Notes under the pieces: model-generated | Seen by the model: the letters and a program-made list of their open reading frames with translations, nothing else | What the model was told of the DNA's origin: nothing | The model's database searches: none | Origin: DASVTR01 sp033855775 | Lineage (GTDB): Bacteria > Acidobacteriota > Blastocatellia > Pyrinomonadales > Pyrinomonadaceae | Assembly: GCA_033855775.1 (NCBI GenBank) | Contig: JAWVFT010000138.1 | Location: 1-59,925 of the forward strand | DNA: 59,925 bases | Direction of reading: 5' to 3' | Part shown: piece after piece, positions 1-8,971 of the stretch | Layout of the letters: each line of letters starts with the position of its first letter | How positions within the stretch are numbered: the stretch's first letter is position 1 | Program-made: the position numbers and the translations under genes

Positions 1-285
1 CGTTCTATTTTCAACTGCCATCCTTCAATCCTCAAGAGCCGCGCGCTCCGCCCGCACAGATGGGCGCGCTTTGATAGTCGTCAACAAAAGGGGGAAAGAT
101 TCGCGCCGCTGTCGCCAGCCGGCCTGAATTGGTGAAGCTGGATTGTTATCTTAACATCGCGGCAGGGAAAATCAACCGCATGCGGCGACCACGAGGGAAA
201 GATGAAAGGAAGGCGATAAGGGCGATCGCGTCGTCGCGCCGTAAAGGTCGCGCCGTAGAGATAGACGCGGAGCGATGAATGACAA
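1..285. other. Non-coding left flank
   Basis: No supported gene is visible here in any frame. The stretch is ordinary GC-rich sequence with some A-rich patches (positions 195-215), and its right end runs into the direct repeat and hairpin at 265-332. It may be the intergenic tail of a gene lying outside the window. Confidence 0.4.
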
Positions 286-332
286 ACGCGGAGCGATGAA
301 CAAGGAATCGCTTGCCTGTCATCGCTCCGCGT
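265..332. terminator. Repeat-built hairpin downstream of the 360-992 gene
   Basis: The 15-mer ACGCGGAGCGATGAA occurs twice in direct orientation (265-279 and 286-300). The second copy pairs with an inverted copy TCATCGCTCCGCGT at 319-332, giving a 14 bp stem. It lies 28 nt beyond the stop of the minus-strand gene at 360-992. No U-run follows, so it could be a factor-dependent terminator or an RNA-stabilising element rather than a classic intrinsic terminator. Confidence 0.5.
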
Positions 333-359
333 GGCGCATTGCCTAAACTTTACCGGACT

Positions 360-992
360 TTATTTGACGGGCCGTTCCCACACGGAGCCGTCCGTGTACA
401 GTATGCGTGTGATAATCACCTGCTCCGTGAAGGGCTGGCTCGGATTCTTTTCAACTGCCCTGGCGTTGATGACGCTGGTCGGGGCAGCCTTGGAAAGCTC
501 GTTAAGATTTTTCTCTTTGCCGGGAGCAATCTTTGTGCGCGTGCGGAAGCGATGACGGGTGACGATATTCTGGTCTATCGTGTCCGTGAAGACATACTCC
601 CATTCGAGAGCCTTGATGGTTCGCGTCCCCGTATTTCTGAGCGTCGCCTGATAACGATAACCGTTGGCGAACGGTGCCGCCGCCGGTTTGTAAGAATCAA
701 TCTTGTAAGGGTCTTTCTTGCGGGCAGGGACTTCGTGCGTGGTCGGAAGCGGCGTGGTGCTGCTGACTCTGGCGCGAATCACTGTGACGCTGTTGTTGTT
801 GCCGTCGAACAAGCCGGAGCCTGTTTCGGCGGAGAAGAAGGAGCTGTCGTTGAAGTCAGGCTTGATGTAAGACCTGCTCCAACTCGCCTTGCTGATTGCG
901 ATGTCAGGCGGGTTGGTTGAAGCCACCTGTGACTGCGCCGCCGACACGACTGCCAGCGCAACGATAAAGAGAGCGCTCGTTAATGCTTTCAT
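360..992 (-). CDS. Secreted hypothetical protein
   Basis: This is a 210-residue protein of unknown function. The start at 992 was chosen because a GGAGGT ribosome-binding site (998-1003) sits 5 nt upstream and because this start begins a typical signal peptide: MKA, a hydrophobic stretch TSALFIVALAVVSAAQ, then a likely cleavage after the Ala-Gln region near residue 20. A longer frame back to 1088 would place an unlikely 32-residue tail before the signal. The mature part is polar and looks beta-rich. It contains RYQATLRNTGTRTIKALEWE, the kind of sentence seen in secreted Ig-like domains that compare a bonded partner chain, and ends in a basic VWERPVK tail. Export is well supported; the role is unknown. 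The hairpin at 265-332 follows it. Confidence 0.7.
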   Translation of the reverse strand: MKALTSALFIVALAVVSAAQSQVASTNPPDIAISKASWSRSYIKPDFNDSSFFSAETGSGLFDGNNNSVTVIRARVSSTTPLPTTHEVPARKKDPYKIDSYKPAAAPFANGYRYQATLRNTGTRTIKALEWEYVFTDTIDQNIVTRHRFRTRTKIAPGKEKNLNELSKAAPTSVINARAVEKNPSQPFTEQVIITRILYTDGSVWERPVK

Positions 993-1137
993 GGCTGACC
1001 TCCATCGGATGTACGGAAAGTGGGGGGAGCGCGACGCGCCGATTATACAACAAGCCGGATAATCGCGGATACTAATTTCCGCAACCATCCGGCTGTCGTC
1101 GTCACTGCCGCCAGAGCGCTTTACTTTCGTGCGCGCT

Positions 1138-2172
1138 TTACTTTTCCGAGATGACTATCTGCTGCGGGTAATCGTTTGGCAGCGGATGACCCGTGCTGCG
1201 CTTGAAGCCTGCGTTCTTGAACATGCGTTCGAGTTCGGGGAACGTGTAGGCGTCGCCGCGCGGCGTCGAGCCGAGCATGACGAGGCTGAACATGGCCGCG
1301 CCCGCAGGCGAAACGCGGTCTTCGTTCGGCACAAATTCCAGCGTCACAGCCTTGCCCTCATCCTTCAAAGCGGCCCTCACCTTGCGCAACAACTGCTCGC
1401 ACGTTTCCGTGTCGAAGTGGTGCAGAAAGTTGGTCAGCAAAATCAAGTCGTACGGGCCGCCGTAGTCAACCTCGAAGGCGCTGCCCGGCAACAAATGATG
1501 ACGCTCGCCGACGCCCGCGCGCTGCGCGTTCTCCTGCGCCACCTCCAACACGTGCGGCCAGTCGAGCGCGGTGATGTCCGCCTCCGGCAGAGCCTTCGCC
1601 ACAGCGATGCCGAACATCCCGTGACCGGCGGCGATGTCCAACACCTTCAGCTTGCCCTCCGGCGCCTGCTCTTTGACGAGTTGGGCCATCGACTGCGCGG
1701 GCATCGCCATCATCGGAGCCATCGCCCGCGCAAAGCGCACCCAGACAGGATGCTCCGGCGCGATGGAGCCTTCTTCCGGCAGAGCCGTTCCGCCCTGTCG
1801 CACGGCGGTCGTCAAATTATTGAAGCCCTCAATCAGCATCGGCGACAACAGAAACTCTATCGCTCCGCCGAGAAAAGCTGGCGAGCGTTTGTCCAGAAAT
1901 ACAGCCGAGTCCTGCGTCAGTTGATACTGGCCGTCCTGCTTCGAGAGAAAGCCGGTGATGGTCAGATAGTCGCACAGGATACGCGCCCCGCGCTCCTCTG
2001 CCCCGCACGCCGCGGCCAACTCGCGCGCGGTGGTTTTCCCCTCGGCGATATGCGTGAAAACATCCAACTCGACCGCCGCCTTGATGGCCGCCGAACGCTG
2101 GTAAGCGTTCACCGCATCCATGAACAACAGCGGCGAAGGTTCAACAGACGATTTAGGAAATGATTGTGACAT
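1138..2172 (-). CDS. SAM-dependent O-methyltransferase (acetylserotonin/plant-type family)
   Basis: The 344-residue protein has the two-part layout of the O-methyltransferase_2 family. An N-terminal helical, winged-helix dimerisation region (about residues 15-100, with DAVNAYQRSAAIKAAVELDVF) is followed by a Rossmann methyltransferase domain with motif I VLDIAAGHGMFGIAVAK and motif IV YDLILLTNFLHHFD. FVPNEDRVSPAGAAMFSL follows in the C-terminal part. It would transfer methyl groups from S-adenosylmethionine to a hydroxyl of a small molecule; the substrate cannot be read from sequence. A GGAG ribosome-binding site lies 7 nt before the ATG. It stands alone, with gaps on both sides, so it is probably monocistronic and not part of the polysaccharide cluster. 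Confidence 0.85.
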   Translation of the reverse strand: MSQSFPKSSVEPSPLLFMDAVNAYQRSAAIKAAVELDVFTHIAEGKTTARELAAACGAEERGARILCDYLTITGFLSKQDGQYQLTQDSAVFLDKRSPAFLGGAIEFLLSPMLIEGFNNLTTAVRQGGTALPEEGSIAPEHPVWVRFARAMAPMMAMPAQSMAQLVKEQAPEGKLKVLDIAAGHGMFGIAVAKALPEADITALDWPHVLEVAQENAQRAGVGERHHLLPGSAFEVDYGGPYDLILLTNFLHHFDTETCEQLLRKVRAALKDEGKAVTLEFVPNEDRVSPAGAAMFSLVMLGSTPRGDAYTFPELERMFKNAGFKRSTGHPLPNDYPQQIVISEK

Positions 2173-2378
2173 CTTGTAGCTCCGGTATCAAAAATTTATG
2201 CAAGCGAAATAACAATGCGCCTCTTTCAACTAACGCGCAATCCCGGCGCGAAAGCAATCACGCTCAACCTCAATAAGTTTGGCCTGAAGGCTCAACCGCG
2301 CTGACAGTTGAATCTGGATGGCGCGCAGAGCTTTTCAATCCCGGCAGCTTGAACGGGCGCAAAACATCGCCTAGCCGT

Positions 2379-2813
2379 TCAATTATCGACGACAGGCGGA
2401 TGCCAACCGGCGAGCGTCCAGTTGCGGCGCACCTCTACGGAAAGCTCGTTGTTCAGTTTGAGGGCCGCGATTGTCGCTCGTCCGGCAGGCGTCAGACCTT
2501 CGATGATAACGCCGTCCGCGCGCCAGCGAAAATGCTCGCTCCACTTATCCAGACGCGGGTTGAACAACGGCGCGGCGCTATTCGTGAGCGGGTCAAGCGC
2601 GGAAGTTTGCGAGCCTTTGTGGCGATTGCAGAGGCTACAGGAGAGCCATAGATTCTCTTCTTCGTTGCCGCCACCTCTGGCGCGCGGCAGGAGATGTTCG
2701 ATTTCGAGTATGCCCATGACAAGGCGTTGTGGGCTGAGACAGTAGCCGCAGCGGTCACGCGCGGCTTCGCGCACGCGTTGCCGCAGCGATTCTGAAATCT
2801 GCGCCGCGGTCAT
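2379..2813 (-). CDS. HNH endonuclease family protein
   Basis: This 144-residue protein carries a compact HNH/zinc-finger nuclease core: CGYC at residues 22-25, then IEHLLPRARGG with the general-base His, ENLWLSC with the Asn, and C-x2-C-N-R-H-K supplying the last His and the second zinc pair. The two CxxC pairs are intact, so the metal site looks functional. The remaining 60 residues are not recognisable. Its ATG overlaps the stop of the upstream 121-residue gene (ATGA at 2810-2813), so the two are translationally coupled. Similar small-protein plus HNH pairs are known from cyanobacteria and acidobacteria, but no function is assigned here. Confidence 0.8.
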   Translation of the reverse strand: MTAAQISESLRQRVREAARDRCGYCLSPQRLVMGILEIEHLLPRARGGGNEEENLWLSCSLCNRHKGSQTSALDPLTNSAAPLFNPRLDKWSEHFRWRADGVIIEGLTPAGRATIAALKLNNELSVEVRRNWTLAGWHPPVVDN

Positions 2814-3175
2814 GATTGAAGCGGCGCGATGAGTTCACGTTGCGCCGCGACGCGCAGGGCTTGCGATTTACGCAGCAAGCCGTGCTCGTAGAGCCGCATT
2901 AACTCATCCAATTGCTTTTGTCCTTCCGCCGCGAGCGCGCCTTCCCGATTCCGCGCCAGCAGGTCGCTTAAAGTAGCTTGCTGTTCATCCGTCAGCCGCA
3001 ATTCGGTCAAGGCGAGAACTTCCGTGTCAGACAGTTCCTCGACGGGCCGCGCAGTGACGGCGGTTTCCAGCCATGAAGCCAGCACTTCTTCCACGCTGCG
3101 CTCGGTCTGCGCCGCCACTTGCGTTGCTTGCCGCACAACCTGCTCGGAAACTTCAATGGTAATTTGCTGGCTCAT
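2810..3175 (-). CDS. Small helical protein coupled to the HNH nuclease
   Basis: This 121-residue protein has an N-terminus (MSQQITIEVSEQVVRQATQ) with the short beta-strand followed by helix expected of a ribbon-helix-helix-like or AbrB/antitoxin-like fold. The rest is charged, predicted helical sequence rich in Glu, Leu and Arg. It contains no recognisable catalytic motif. It is the first gene of a two-gene unit and overlaps the HNH gene by 4 nt. A DNA-binding regulator or antitoxin-like partner of the nuclease is possible, but that is inferred only from the pairing and the N-terminal pattern. The gene end (…APLQS) is intact. Confidence 0.6.
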   Translation of the reverse strand: MSQQITIEVSEQVVRQATQVAAQTERSVEEVLASWLETAVTARPVEELSDTEVLALTELRLTDEQQATLSDLLARNREGALAAEGQKQLDELMRLYEHGLLRKSQALRVAAQRELIAPLQS

Positions 3176-3258
3176 GATGGATGACTCTCTGCGAAATCGT
3201 TGGCGGTGATTATAACGCTCCTGAGAGAAACTGTCGCAATGGCCGGCGCGATGAAACT

Positions 3259-4962
3259 TTAAATCTGAATGCCGCGCAGCTTTTCGACTTTCTTGGCGGA
3301 GGCGGGCTTAACGAGCAGGGCTGTGTCCTGCGTGCGTTTGTCGCGTTCTTCGCCCGTGTGCCACTTGGCCCATTCGGCGGGGGCGTCGAAGGTTTCGCCG
3401 CCGTGGCGCGTGATGCGCGGGCGAATGCGGCACATGACGGGCGTGTTGACGCCGACGCCTGAGATGACGGCCTGGCCTTTGGTGAGGGCGGGCAGTTCGT
3501 CAAGGAGTTGGCGGCCCGCGCCTTCGACCGACTTGGCAACGGTGTCCTGGTCAATCGGGTTGACGATGCGCATGATGATTTGCGTCATGCATTGCGAGAG
3601 CACGTCCTGATCCAGCTTGCCGGGGCGTTGCGTGATGAGGCCGATGCCGACGCCGAACTTGCGCCCCTCGGAGAGAATCTGCTTGAGAATGTTTGTCGAG
3701 ACGACCGTTTGCCCCGCCGGAGCAAAGCGGTGCGCTTCTTCGAGCAAGGTGAAGACTGGATAAGGAAGATAGTGGTCGCTGTTCCGGTCGGCTTCCTGCC
3801 GGACGGTTGCGACGCGGGCTTTGTTGACTCGACGGAGCAGCGTGGCGACGACGACCTGTTGCTCGTTCTGCTCTATGTCGGAGAGTTGCAGGACGGTGCA
3901 GCGACCGGGCTGAAAGAGTTCGCTGAGCGGGATGTGCTCGCTGTCGGAGAAGATGGAATCGGGCCGGTCGAAGCGATTGTCGAGGCGCCAGAGCAGCGCG
4001 TCAATCGAGCCGACGTTGCCGCCTGAGCCGCGCCCGTCGTCTTCGCCATACTTCTCAGCCGTCACCATGTCGCGCAAATCCTGATAGCCCCACAGCCCGC
4101 GCTCGCCCCTCTCGCCCGCCGTCAGCTTGCGGTAAGCCTGCGACAGGTAGTGCAACATCTTGTCGGACGTGCCTTCGGGCAAGAGGTAGCGGAGGTCTGC
4201 TTCGGTCAAAGTCGAGACGCGCACCTTGATGCGGTCGTGCGTGAAGATTTTGACTTCGGGTTGATAATTGTCCGCGCCGTGAAAGGTCGCGTCGGTGGCA
4301 ATCGTGCCGAGCGTGTGGTACTCGCCGTGCGGGTCAACAATCAAGACGGAGGCGCGATTGTATGGCCGCATCAACTCTTCGACGAGCACGCCCGCCGTAT
4401 AGCTTTTGCCCGCGCCGGTCGAAGCGAGAATGGCCAGATGCGTCGAGACGACATCCTTGATGGAGAGCACGATGGGAACTTCGCCCGCGTTTCTGGTCAG
4501 CAGGCTGCCGATGTGCGCAGAGCCCGTGTCGCCCGCGTGGCGCGCGCTAAGCACGCCCGATAGCGTGTCCGACGAAGCAAGAAAAACGGGGTCGCCCGGA
4601 TTGGGCGGAATGCGAGGGTTGACGAAATCTCCGAGCGCGCGGCTGAAGTAGCCGATGGTTTCGACCGTTATCTCGTAAAGCTCGCCGCAATCCGTGTTCA
4701 AGCCGATGAGCGATGAAACGACGTTGGGCGGCGTCTGCGGGTCGGAGAGAAAAGCGTCCGGCAGGTTGCGCACGAGGCGGCGCGAAGTGATGTTGCCGAG
4801 GATGTGGCGCTCCGCCTCGCCGTCGCTCGCCGTGTAATAGACAAACTCGCCGATGCGCGTCCGGTGGTTGTCCGCCGTGATGAACAGATACTCGTGCGGC
4901 AACTCGCCCGGCCCCTTCACCGTGCCGGTCAGGATGTCTACTGTGCTGCTTGCTTCGGCCAT
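3259..4962 (-). CDS. HerA-like ATPase (DUF87, FtsK/VirB4-type fold)
   Basis: This 567-residue cytoplasmic ATPase resembles the HerA/DUF87 family of hexameric DNA translocases. About 80 N-terminal residues resemble the HAS-barrel region. The P-loop ASTGAGKSYTAGVL is near residues 179-192, followed by VLIVDPHGEYHTLG (Walker-B-like region typical of HerA). FTLLEEAHRFAP near residue 410 supplies the second acidic/sensor element, and LITQRPGKLDQDVLSQC is the arginine-finger region usual for these proteins. In archaea and some bacteria HerA works with the nuclease NurA in end resection, and HerA-like ATPases also occur in defence systems. No NurA-like gene is adjacent. The neighbouring gene downstream in coordinates is the HNH pair, across a 83 nt gap with no obvious coupling. 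Confidence 0.88.
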   Translation of the reverse strand: MAEASSTVDILTGTVKGPGELPHEYLFITADNHRTRIGEFVYYTASDGEAERHILGNITSRRLVRNLPDAFLSDPQTPPNVVSSLIGLNTDCGELYEITVETIGYFSRALGDFVNPRIPPNPGDPVFLASSDTLSGVLSARHAGDTGSAHIGSLLTRNAGEVPIVLSIKDVVSTHLAILASTGAGKSYTAGVLVEELMRPYNRASVLIVDPHGEYHTLGTIATDATFHGADNYQPEVKIFTHDRIKVRVSTLTEADLRYLLPEGTSDKMLHYLSQAYRKLTAGERGERGLWGYQDLRDMVTAEKYGEDDGRGSGGNVGSIDALLWRLDNRFDRPDSIFSDSEHIPLSELFQPGRCTVLQLSDIEQNEQQVVVATLLRRVNKARVATVRQEADRNSDHYLPYPVFTLLEEAHRFAPAGQTVVSTNILKQILSEGRKFGVGIGLITQRPGKLDQDVLSQCMTQIIMRIVNPIDQDTVAKSVEGAGRQLLDELPALTKGQAVISGVGVNTPVMCRIRPRITRHGGETFDAPAEWAKWHTGEERDKRTQDTALLVKPASAKKVEKLRGIQI

Positions 4963-5054
4963 AAATAAACTTTAAGGAAGAACGATGAAAGATGAGCAAT
5001 CGCGCCCGCTCCGACGATTAGCAAATGACTGAAGACAGCATAACACTAAACGCG

Positions 5055-5723
5055 TCAGGGAAAATCGGGTTTGTTGTAGATGACGGGTCGGCGGAGAATC
5101 GCGCTCAGGTCTTGCCGTTCTCGCTTGTAAGGCTTGACGGCAATTTTTTCGCCCGTGCTCAAATCCCACCATGCGTCTTCGTTGTAGTGGCCGATTAAAA
5201 TCGTGTCGCCACGGCGCGACAGCAATCTGGCCCAACGCCTGTGAAAGACCTCGCCGCGCTCCGGGTCAACGACGGCCAGGTAAGAAGCTCCGAGGCCGCC
5301 GTCCGACATCTCCAACAGGAGCGCCGTCCGCTTCGTCCGCGTCGTCACCGCCGTCAGTTTATCAACCTCAACGTACTCGGACATAATGTTGCGCCGCCGC
5401 CCCGTGCGCGCGTCGTAGATGGTCAGCGATTGTCCCTCGTTCTCGTAGCCACCGGCCCCGCCACGGCTAGAGTAAACGACTCGCCGCCCGCCTTCAATAA
5501 TCCACGCCCGAAGAGCGCGTTCCGCGAGCTTTCGTTCTCTGCCGTTGATGGTCACATACAGCGGGCCGCCGCGAAACTCTTCCGGCGAGTTGTCAACGCG
5601 AGCGGCGTTGATGATGCGTCGCGCTCCGGGCCGCGACTTCTGCGCCCGCGTCTCGCTCGCGCTGCCGCACAAAGCTTCAAACAGCATGACGACGACCGCC
5701 GCCGCCCTGACAAAGTTGTTCAT
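5055..5723 (-). CDS. Secreted hypothetical protein
   Basis: The 222-residue protein begins with a clear signal peptide (MNNFVRAAAVVVMLFEALCG, cleavage probably after SASETRAQ near residue 28). I chose this start over one at 5783 because it gives the signal sequence at the N-terminus and has GGAG 9 nt upstream. The mature part reads like beta-propeller or WD-type blades: VYSSRGGAGGYENEGQSLTI, YDARTGRRRNIMSEY, YLAVVDPERGEVFHRRWARL and WWDLSTGEKIAV look like successive blade strands reporting a state. No enzyme motif is present and the function is unknown. It borders the polysaccharide cluster but has no visible link to it. Confidence 0.65.
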   Translation of the reverse strand: MNNFVRAAAVVVMLFEALCGSASETRAQKSRPGARRIINAARVDNSPEEFRGGPLYVTINGRERKLAERALRAWIIEGGRRVVYSSRGGAGGYENEGQSLTIYDARTGRRRNIMSEYVEVDKLTAVTTRTKRTALLLEMSDGGLGASYLAVVDPERGEVFHRRWARLLSRRGDTILIGHYNEDAWWDLSTGEKIAVKPYKRERQDLSAILRRPVIYNKPDFP

Positions 5724-5789
5724 CCGTCGCGCTCCGTTCGAGAAAAAAGTTTCCGGCCTCTGCCAGCCTTTGCCGGGACGCAACCTTCA

Positions 5790-6746
5790 TCACGAATTGC
5801 CGTCGTGGCCGCGCCGTAGTTGTTCGACGCGCTTGGGCCATGCTCCGAATTTGCCGCGCAGAAAATCGCGCGAGGCGAGCAGCATGGCCTTGCTCTGCTC
5901 GACCGAGAGCGAATGCTTGCGACGCCGTATGCCGCCGACGTTGCAGAAATTCCAGAGCGTTTCCTTGAGCAGGTACGGGTAAGATTTGAGCCGCTCGCGC
6001 GCCTTGAGATGCTCCTTCATCCAGAGCAGGCGATTGCGCGCCATCAGGTAGGTCGAGATGATGCTCGGCGTCGAGCCGGAGACTTTGTGGTAGAGCAAGG
6101 CGCGCGGGATGACGTAGCATTCCAGCCCCGCTTCCTTCATCCGCGAACACCAGTCGGCCTCGTCGTAGTAAGCGAAGTAGCGCGCGTCCATCAACCCGAT
6201 GCGGCGCAGCACGGACGAATGAACGAGCAGGCAACAGCCGCACGCATACGCGCTCCGGTAAGGCTCCTGCTCGCGCAACTCCGCGCGCGGCCGCCCCGCC
6301 AGCACATGACGAAAGCCCGCCGTCAGTCCGTCCCACACCGCGCCCGCAAACCAGACCGTCTCGCGCTGCGGATGATAAAGGATAACGGGGCTGACCGCTC
6401 CGACCGCTTCGAGCGGCGCGCTTTCATCAATCAACGTCTGGATTAAATTCGAGGGGACGAGCGTGTCGTTGTTCAGAATCAGAACGTAGTCTGCGCCCTC
6501 TTCAAGCGCGCGACGAATGCCTACGTTGTTGCCTTCGCAGAAGCCCAGATTCCGCTCCTGCCGCAGGACGTTGGCGCGCGGAAACTCTCTCTCAATAGTC
6601 GCCGCTTCATCATGCGCCGAGCCGTTGTCAACGACGTGTATCCTGAGCGATGGATAGCTCTGCTCGCCGAGCGAGGCCAGACATTCGCGCGTGTCGGCGA
6701 GGCCGTTCCAGTTGAGGATGACGATGTGAACCGAAGGAACTGACAT
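5790..6746 (-). CDS. Glycosyltransferase family 2 (rhamnosyltransferase-like)
   Basis: The 318-residue protein has a GT-A fold of the GT2 family. VHIVILNWNGLADTRECLAS opens the fold, VVDNGS binds nucleotide, LILNNDTLVPS carries the metal-binding acidic motif, and YYDEADWCSRMKEAG is the characteristic region near the catalytic base. This arrangement is usual for WbbL-like rhamnosyltransferases, and dTDP-rhamnose genes are present in the window, but the donor is not proven. The start at 6746 was preferred because the hydrophobic first strand begins right after it; an alternative ATG/upstream codon at 6770 adds eight basic residues. It is the last gene of the long minus-strand run. Confidence 0.85.
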   Translation of the reverse strand: MSVPSVHIVILNWNGLADTRECLASLGEQSYPSLRIHVVDNGSAHDEAATIEREFPRANVLRQERNLGFCEGNNVGIRRALEEGADYVLILNNDTLVPSNLIQTLIDESAPLEAVGAVSPVILYHPQRETVWFAGAVWDGLTAGFRHVLAGRPRAELREQEPYRSAYACGCCLLVHSSVLRRIGLMDARYFAYYDEADWCSRMKEAGLECYVIPRALLYHKVSGSTPSIISTYLMARNRLLWMKEHLKARERLKSYPYLLKETLWNFCNVGGIRRRKHSLSVEQSKAMLLASRDFLRGKFGAWPKRVEQLRRGHDGNS

Positions 6747-6807
6747 CAATGCTTCTCGCCGCCCGCGCAACCGAATCGCTGCCCGCGTGGCCGAACTGCC
6801 TTCCGCT

Positions 6808-7971
6808 TTAACGAATCGCTTCGACGTGCAATTCGTCGCCGAGCAGTTGCCCGCGCAGAAGACGCCCGCCAGCCGCCAGCAAATTATAACGCCGCGCCGT
6901 CCACAGGGCCGAACGCGCGCCCTCTTCGCCCGCGCCCTGAGCTGCGCGTATCTCGCTGCTCGCTTGCGCGTAGTAAGCGGTCGCCGTTGGAATCGTCATC
7001 ACACGGACGACGCGAAAGCCCGCGGCCTCAAGCGCGTGCCGCAAAGACGCGCCGTTGAAGAGACACAAGTGACGCGGAGCTTCCACCCCGCGCCAGAACT
7101 TGCCGAACTCGCGCCGCGTCAGGCTGTCAAAGTTGGGCGTGCGGAGCATGATGCGCCTTCCTTCCCTGAGCACGCGGCGGCATTCGCGCAGCGTCGCCAG
7201 AGGGTCCGGCAGATGTTCGATGACGTGAAACATGGAGATGAAATCGAACGACCCGGAAGGGAAACGCGCGTCTTCGAGCGTGCCCGTCTTGATGGTCAAG
7301 CCGTAACGCTCGGCTGTGTTGGCGGCGGCGGTCGGGTCAAACTCGACGCCCGTCACATGCCAGCCCAGACGCTTGAGCGAAGCTGCATAACGGCCTCCGC
7401 CCGTCCCTATGTCGAGCGCGCGCCCCTCGCCCGCGAAAGCCGGAAGGCTCGCGCCAAGGTAACAACGCGCGCGATTCCTGACGGGCGGCAAGAGGTCTAA
7501 CAGGCAGGCGGCCAGCGTCTCTTGACGCGACGGCGCGAGATGGCTATAGCCATACTTTCGCGCCAGCACTCCGCCGCGAATCCAGCGGCTCGCGCCCGTC
7601 CACTCGCCCATGAAACTCTCAGGCAAAGCTTCCGCTTCGTGCGTGTGATAATCCGTGTAGCACTTCGGCAGGTCTGAGACGGTCGGGCGCGGGTCTTGAT
7701 AGACAAGGCTGCAAGCTTGGCATTGAACGTAGCGAAATTTGCCCGGCAACGAATAGAGATAGTCTTCAACTTCAGCGAAGACGACGCGCGCCTCCGCATG
7801 ATTGCAGACGGGACATTGCCCGACGGCCTCAAATTCAATGTCGGGCGAAACTCCTTCGCTATCGAGCGAGCCTGCGGCTTCAGTCGCCGTAGCCTCCTGC
7901 GCTAACGGCGCCGGAGCCTGCGCTTCATCCTTAGCGACATCTTTGAGCTTTGTCTCCACTCTTTCTCGCAA
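6808..7971 (-). CDS. Class I SAM methyltransferase with N-terminal zinc-ribbon-like region
   Basis: This 387-residue protein has an N-terminal CPVC…CQAC-type pair (CPVCNHAEARVV then VQCQACSLVYQDPRP) as found in methyltransferases of sugar and polysaccharide clusters. It is followed by a Rossmann methyltransferase core: motif I ALDIGTGGGRYAASL near residue 175, FISMFHVIEHLPDPLATLRE, and IMLRTPNF. The start codon at 7971 is TTG and its ribosome site is weak; GTG at codon 5 is an alternative, and the first 40 residues are low-complexity (Ala/Glu rich), so the true N-terminus is uncertain. It probably methylates a sugar residue or sugar nucleotide. It sits between two glycosyltransferases in the operon. 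Confidence 0.8.
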   Translation of the reverse strand: MRERVETKLKDVAKDEAQAPAPLAQEATATEAAGSLDSEGVSPDIEFEAVGQCPVCNHAEARVVFAEVEDYLYSLPGKFRYVQCQACSLVYQDPRPTVSDLPKCYTDYHTHEAEALPESFMGEWTGASRWIRGGVLARKYGYSHLAPSRQETLAACLLDLLPPVRNRARCYLGASLPAFAGEGRALDIGTGGGRYAASLKRLGWHVTGVEFDPTAAANTAERYGLTIKTGTLEDARFPSGSFDFISMFHVIEHLPDPLATLRECRRVLREGRRIMLRTPNFDSLTRREFGKFWRGVEAPRHLCLFNGASLRHALEAAGFRVVRVMTIPTATAYYAQASSEIRAAQGAGEEGARSALWTARRYNLLAAGGRLLRGQLLGDELHVEAIR

Positions 7972-8002
7972 GACCTTCTTCGAGTCGCCTCCGGCTCTGT
8001 CT

Positions 8003-8935
8003 TTAGTTCTTGCTCGACATCATCGTCGAGAGCTTGCCGCGCAGGCGTTGATAGAGGCCACGGCGCAACGCTTCGGGGGCGATGGCGTGTTGGAAAGTGA
8101 ACTGGTCGGCCTCGCTGTGACGCATCATGTATGTAGGATGCGTGAGGGGCAAAGGCATCTCGGCGGTCGGCAGATTCTCAAGCTTGTTGACGATGCTGTC
8201 GGGGCGCGTGTGCGTCGCGGCGTCTCCGAAACCGATGTTGGAAACGAGGTTGATTTCCGGCACGACCGACAGCCCGTTTTGCGACCAGCAGGCGAAGGCC
8301 CACTGGTAATCCCATGTGTCAATCCGGTTCGTATAAACCAACTCGAAAATCTGTCGCCAGTACTGGGCCGCTTCCTCGTGGCAGAGAATATCCGCGAGCC
8401 AGTTTGTCTCGCGCAGTTCGGGCCAGAGCTTCATCTCCACGTCGTAATGTCGCCATGCCCTGCGCCACGTGGCCCAACCCCAGATGTGAACGAAGCGCGT
8501 GAAGTAGTAGCTATCGGAGGTGCGACGACGGCCAAACTGAAAGTTGTCGCCGCTTATCATCATCACGCGCTCGTCGGCGCGGTACGTCTCCAACAGTTCT
8601 TCGCAGAAGCTGAAGAACGAAGGATGAGGCAGGCAATCGTCTTCGAGCACGATGGCTTCCTCGACCGTTTCAAAGACCCAGTTGAGGCCGCTCGACACGC
8701 GCCGCTTACAGCCCATGTTGCTCTCCGCGTAGTTGGTCAAAACCTCGCAGTCCCAATCCACGCCTTCGATGACGGCGCGAGCCGCCCTGCACCTTTCAAC
8801 TTCATCGGCGCGGCCAGCGCGCGGCCCGTCTGCGACGACGAGCAGCACGGGCGGCTGCGCCCGCCGAATCTCTGCGAAGACCTTGCGTGTCGTCTCCGGG
8901 CGATTGAAAATCAAAAAGGCGACGGGTGTCTTCAA
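8003..8935 (-). CDS. Glycosyltransferase, GT2/GNT-I-like
   Basis: A 310-residue GT-A protein related to family 2 and to the nucleotide-diphospho-sugar transferases annotated as HlpA-like. It opens with MKTPVAFLIFNRPETTRKVF, followed by VLLVVADGPR, then IVLEDDCLPHPSFF where the EDD acidic triad corresponds to the DxD metal site. HIWGWATWRRAW and TWDYQWAFACW are the aromatic signatures that distinguish this subgroup. The start is TTG at 8935 with GAGAAGG 13 nt upstream, so it is approximate. Donor and acceptor are unknown. It is in series with methyltransferase genes on both sides. Confidence 0.8.
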   Translation of the reverse strand: MKTPVAFLIFNRPETTRKVFAEIRRAQPPVLLVVADGPRAGRADEVERCRAARAVIEGVDWDCEVLTNYAESNMGCKRRVSSGLNWVFETVEEAIVLEDDCLPHPSFFSFCEELLETYRADERVMMISGDNFQFGRRRTSDSYYFTRFVHIWGWATWRRAWRHYDVEMKLWPELRETNWLADILCHEEAAQYWRQIFELVYTNRIDTWDYQWAFACWSQNGLSVVPEINLVSNIGFGDAATHTRPDSIVNKLENLPTAEMPLPLTHPTYMMRHSEADQFTFQHAIAPEALRRGLYQRLRGKLSTMMSSKN

Positions 8936-8971
8936 AATAAAAATGCCTTCTCGCGGTCTGTTGCGAGACGC

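Noticed and set aside
1138..2163. Long plus-strand frame opposite the O-methyltransferase
   Set aside because: It is the antisense shadow of a protein with clear methyltransferase motifs. Such long antisense frames are common in GC-rich DNA and also occur opposite most genes here.
3259..5723. HerA ATPase with neighbours as a defence or NurA-HerA resection system
   Set aside because: The neighbour at 5055-5723 is a secreted protein with a signal peptide, not a nuclease, and the HNH pair is separated and not coupled to the ATPase.
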